A stretch of DNA of 24,537 nucleotides, taken from positions 1 to 24,537 of IMG/VR virus record IMGVR_UViG_3300025395_000214. One strand, given 5' to 3'. Origin of the DNA: a virus. A program made the translations under genes and the position numbers. Under the pieces are notes generated by a model. It saw only the letters and a program-made list of their open reading frames with translations, was not told where the DNA came from and did no database searches. Below are positions 22,744 to 24,537 of this stretch, piece after piece (position 1 is the first letter of the stretch; every line of letters starts with the position of its first letter).

Positions 22744-22970
22744 TGTCTGAGATCGATCCTCCATCAATCATTCCAAACATGGAACCGATCGACGGCATTC
22801 GACGAGATTTTATTGCTGAGTGTCTCGATCATGTTGCGCGCATGGCGTCTAATGGATGCCACGCAATCTCGCTCGGCGATGACAAGCTTTACGAAATGCA
22901 GATTGAATTAATGCGGCTCACACTACTCGCTGCAATGAACACCTATAAAGAAATGAAGGCTCAGCAATGA
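22743..22970 (+). CDS. Small protein before the helicase, unknown
   Basis: A 75-aa, mainly helical protein (GIRRDFIAECLDHVARMASN, then YEMQIELMRLTLLAAMNTYK). No family is recognised. Its ATG shares a base with the upstream TGA (TGATG) and its stop overlaps the helicase start (ATGA). It is thus translationally coupled between the DnaA-like protein and the helicase, and may be a partner of one of them. Confidence 0.6.
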   Translation: MSEIDPPSIIPNMEPIDGIRRDFIAECLDHVARMASNGCHAISLGDDKLYEMQIELMRLTLLAAMNTYKEMKAQQ

Positions 22971-24466
22971 AAGAGCTCCGTTCACTCAGGGATTATCAAT
23001 CCAACGCCAAGGCCGACCTTGATAAGGCATTTGCTGATGGATTTAAGCGCGTCATCCTGCAAGGGCCATGTGGCTTTGGGAAGACATTAACGGCGGCGCA
23101 CATAGCCTATGACTTTATCTCTAAGGGCAAGCGCGTGTGCTTTGTTGTGCCGCGCCTGACATTGATCGATCAGTCAGTTGACGCTTTCACGGCTGAAGGC
23201 TTTGACGAGTATCTAGGCGTAATCCAGGGCCATCACTGGATGACGGATTACAACCGTCTATTTCAGATTGCCTCGTTGCAAACTCTGACAAGACGCAAGC
23301 TGCCGGATATTGATCTCTTCATCGTCGATGAAGCGCACATGACCTCCAAGGCATTCCTAAAGCTTCTGACGATGTATGCTGATGTGCCTGTGGTCGGTCT
23401 AAGCGCCACACCCTGGAAAGTTGGTCTGGGTCGCGTCTACGACAAGCTGATCATTGCTGAGACGACGGCTGGCTTAATCAATCGAGGATACCTCGTCCCG
23501 TTTCATGTTTTCGCGCCAGCGCCAAAGATTGATCTTGATGGCGTCAGGGTTCTGTCCACAGGCGACTACAACCAAGGACAGCTATCAAAGGCTGTAAATA
23601 AAAAGCACATCGTCGGCGACATCATTAAGCACTGGCAAAGGCTCGGCGAGAACAGGCTGACAATTTGTTTTTGCGTCGATCGGTCTCACGCCAAGCATGT
23701 GCAGGAGCGGTTCGAGGAGGCTGGTGTCAACGCGGCTTACGTTGACTGCTTCACTGAGGACGATGATCGGCGCCAGATTATTGCGGACTTCAAGGCTGGC
23801 AGGATCAGGGTGATCGCCAACGTCGGCATTCTCACGACGGGATTTGATTGCCCGGAGGCGTCATGTCTGATTGATGCGGCGCCGACCAAGAGCCTCATGC
23901 TCCACGTTCAGAAAATTGGCCGTGTGTTGAGAACGGCGCAAGGCAAGACGAATGCGATTATTCTTGACCATGCCAACAACTCGACGACGTTAGGACTCGT
24001 CACGCATATTAACCGTGACTTTCTTTGTGACGGCACGGATGAGAGCAGGGTGAGGACAAAGGACGTAGCGTCTAAGGAACCTCTTCCCAGGCTGTGCGAT
24101 GAGTGCAAGACGGTTGTCCCACGCGAGCACAACACTTGCACAAACTGCGGCGCCAAGATGCTGAAGTTCACGACGGTTGTTCACGACGATGGCGTGTTGC
24201 AGGAATTCGGCGCCCAGACAATCGTGAGGCGTAACGAGGGCATCCTTGCTGAGCAGCGCAGGGAATTTTTCTCCGGCTTAAAACATTACGCTCGGCAGCG
24301 CGGTTACAAAGACGGCTGGGCTGCATTCAAGTTTAAGGAAAGATTCGGTGATTGGCCGAACAAACTTGGCGTCAATCACACTGATCCAAAACCACCAACG
24401 ATTGAAACGCTGAATTGGATTCGCTCAAGACAAATTGCTTACGCGAAATCAGTAGCGCGAGGATAG
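22967..24466 (+). CDS. SF2 DEAH-box helicase with C-terminal zinc ribbon
   Basis: A 499-aa protein. RecA-like domain 1: Q-motif-like LRDYQ, Walker A GPCGFGKT (33-40), DEAH (121-124) and SATP (146-149). Domain 2: TTGFDCPE (290-297) and QKIGRVLR (315-322, arginine finger motif VI). Then a zinc ribbon, CDEC...CTNC (C377, C380, C391, C394), and a basic helical tail with RQRGYKDGWAAFKFKERFGD. This arrangement resembles phage helicases of the UvsW/SSL2-like group, which remodel branched DNA in replication and recombination. It is the last complete gene of the rightward operon in the window. Confidence 0.88.
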   Translation: MKELRSLRDYQSNAKADLDKAFADGFKRVILQGPCGFGKTLTAAHIAYDFISKGKRVCFVVPRLTLIDQSVDAFTAEGFDEYLGVIQGHHWMTDYNRLFQIASLQTLTRRKLPDIDLFIVDEAHMTSKAFLKLLTMYADVPVVGLSATPWKVGLGRVYDKLIIAETTAGLINRGYLVPFHVFAPAPKIDLDGVRVLSTGDYNQGQLSKAVNKKHIVGDIIKHWQRLGENRLTICFCVDRSHAKHVQERFEEAGVNAAYVDCFTEDDDRRQIIADFKAGRIRVIANVGILTTGFDCPEASCLIDAAPTKSLMLHVQKIGRVLRTAQGKTNAIILDHANNSTTLGLVTHINRDFLCDGTDESRVRTKDVASKEPLPRLCDECKTVVPREHNTCTNCGAKMLKFTTVVHDDGVLQEFGAQTIVRRNEGILAEQRREFFSGLKHYARQRGYKDGWAAFKFKERFGDWPNKLGVNHTDPKPPTIETLNWIRSRQIAYAKSVARG

Positions 24467-24537
24467 GTTGTGGAGAAGCATCGTTCGTAACGCCGGAATC
24501 GTTTGACGAAAATTATCCAATGCTGGCAACATAAAAA
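24467..24537 (+). other. Window end without a supported gene
   Basis: All three plus frames hit stops within this stretch, and no start with a ribosome site is seen. One frame is open back into the helicase gene and ends near 24532, but it has no convincing start. I see no hairpin or promoter here. Confidence 0.5.

Noticed and set aside
24410-24532. A short ORF starting with TTG inside the helicase gene and ending near the window end
   Set aside because: It has no ribosome site, overlaps a well supported gene and lacks recognisable protein character.
1-24537. CRISPR array, insertion sequence or transposase
   Set aside because: No regularly spaced repeats, transposase motifs or terminal inverted repeats were found on reading both strands.

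Overview
The window looks like part of a temperate, probably short-tailed (podovirus-type) bacteriophage genome. The host is probably an alphaproteobacterium, perhaps a Hyphomicrobiales member. The host inference rests on a phage copy of the alphaproteobacterial nucleoid protein family GapR (DUF2312), a tRNA-Pro(CGG) 3' end of the type I associate with that group, and the families of the early genes. It is an inference, because no host gene is present.

Layout. (1) Positions 1-10953, plus strand: the end of the late structural region. It holds the tail of an unidentified gene, a GNAT-fold virion-associated protein, two very large internal-virion/DNA-ejection-type proteins (1879 and 1107 aa, the first carrying an S74-like segment and a GH108 muramidase domain), and a tail fibre. 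(2) Positions 10954-11131: a phage attachment site, recognisable as the 3' half of a tRNA-Pro gene and flanked by an exact 18-bp direct repeat. (3) Positions 11132-16382, minus strand: a tightly overlapped early operon. Read 5' to 3' it runs: four small unknowns, a putative ssDNA-annealing protein, a YqaJ exonuclease, two small proteins, NinB, an HNH nuclease, a DUF551-like protein, an excisionase and a tyrosine integrase. (4) Positions 16383-17554: the immunity region, with a LexA/CI-type self-cleaving repressor (minus), a divergent Cro-like gene (plus) and a shared operator motif, TGTNACGTNACA, found at both early promoters. (5) Positions 17557-24466, plus strand: the rightward early/replication operon. 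It encodes a small unknown, a secreted protein, a ParB-like protein, an unknown, an MT-A70 adenine methyltransferase, a GapR-like protein, a RusA resolvase, a stand-alone DnaA domain IV protein, a small unknown and an SF2 helicase with a zinc ribbon.

How it works together. The repressor probably silences a leftward promoter (recombination and integration/excision genes) and a rightward promoter (Cro and replication genes), as in lambda but with its own operator. The left operon supplies homologous recombination (annealing protein, exonuclease, NinB) and site-specific recombination. The right operon supplies replication-linked enzymes and three DNA-binding proteins resembling host chromosome-replication and chromosome-organisation factors. 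Phage genes lie on both sides of the attachment site, so the sequence probably represents the circular or virion form (attP) rather than one end of an integrated prophage.

The most unusual points are: a nested +1-frame ORF (7931-8176) inside the second giant virion protein that has the third-position GC bias its host frame lacks there; the helically phased repeats around attP; the operator set and the possibly leaderless cro mRNA; and the DnaA-IV/GapR/ParB/methyltransferase combination in one early operon. All counts and alignments were made by eye.
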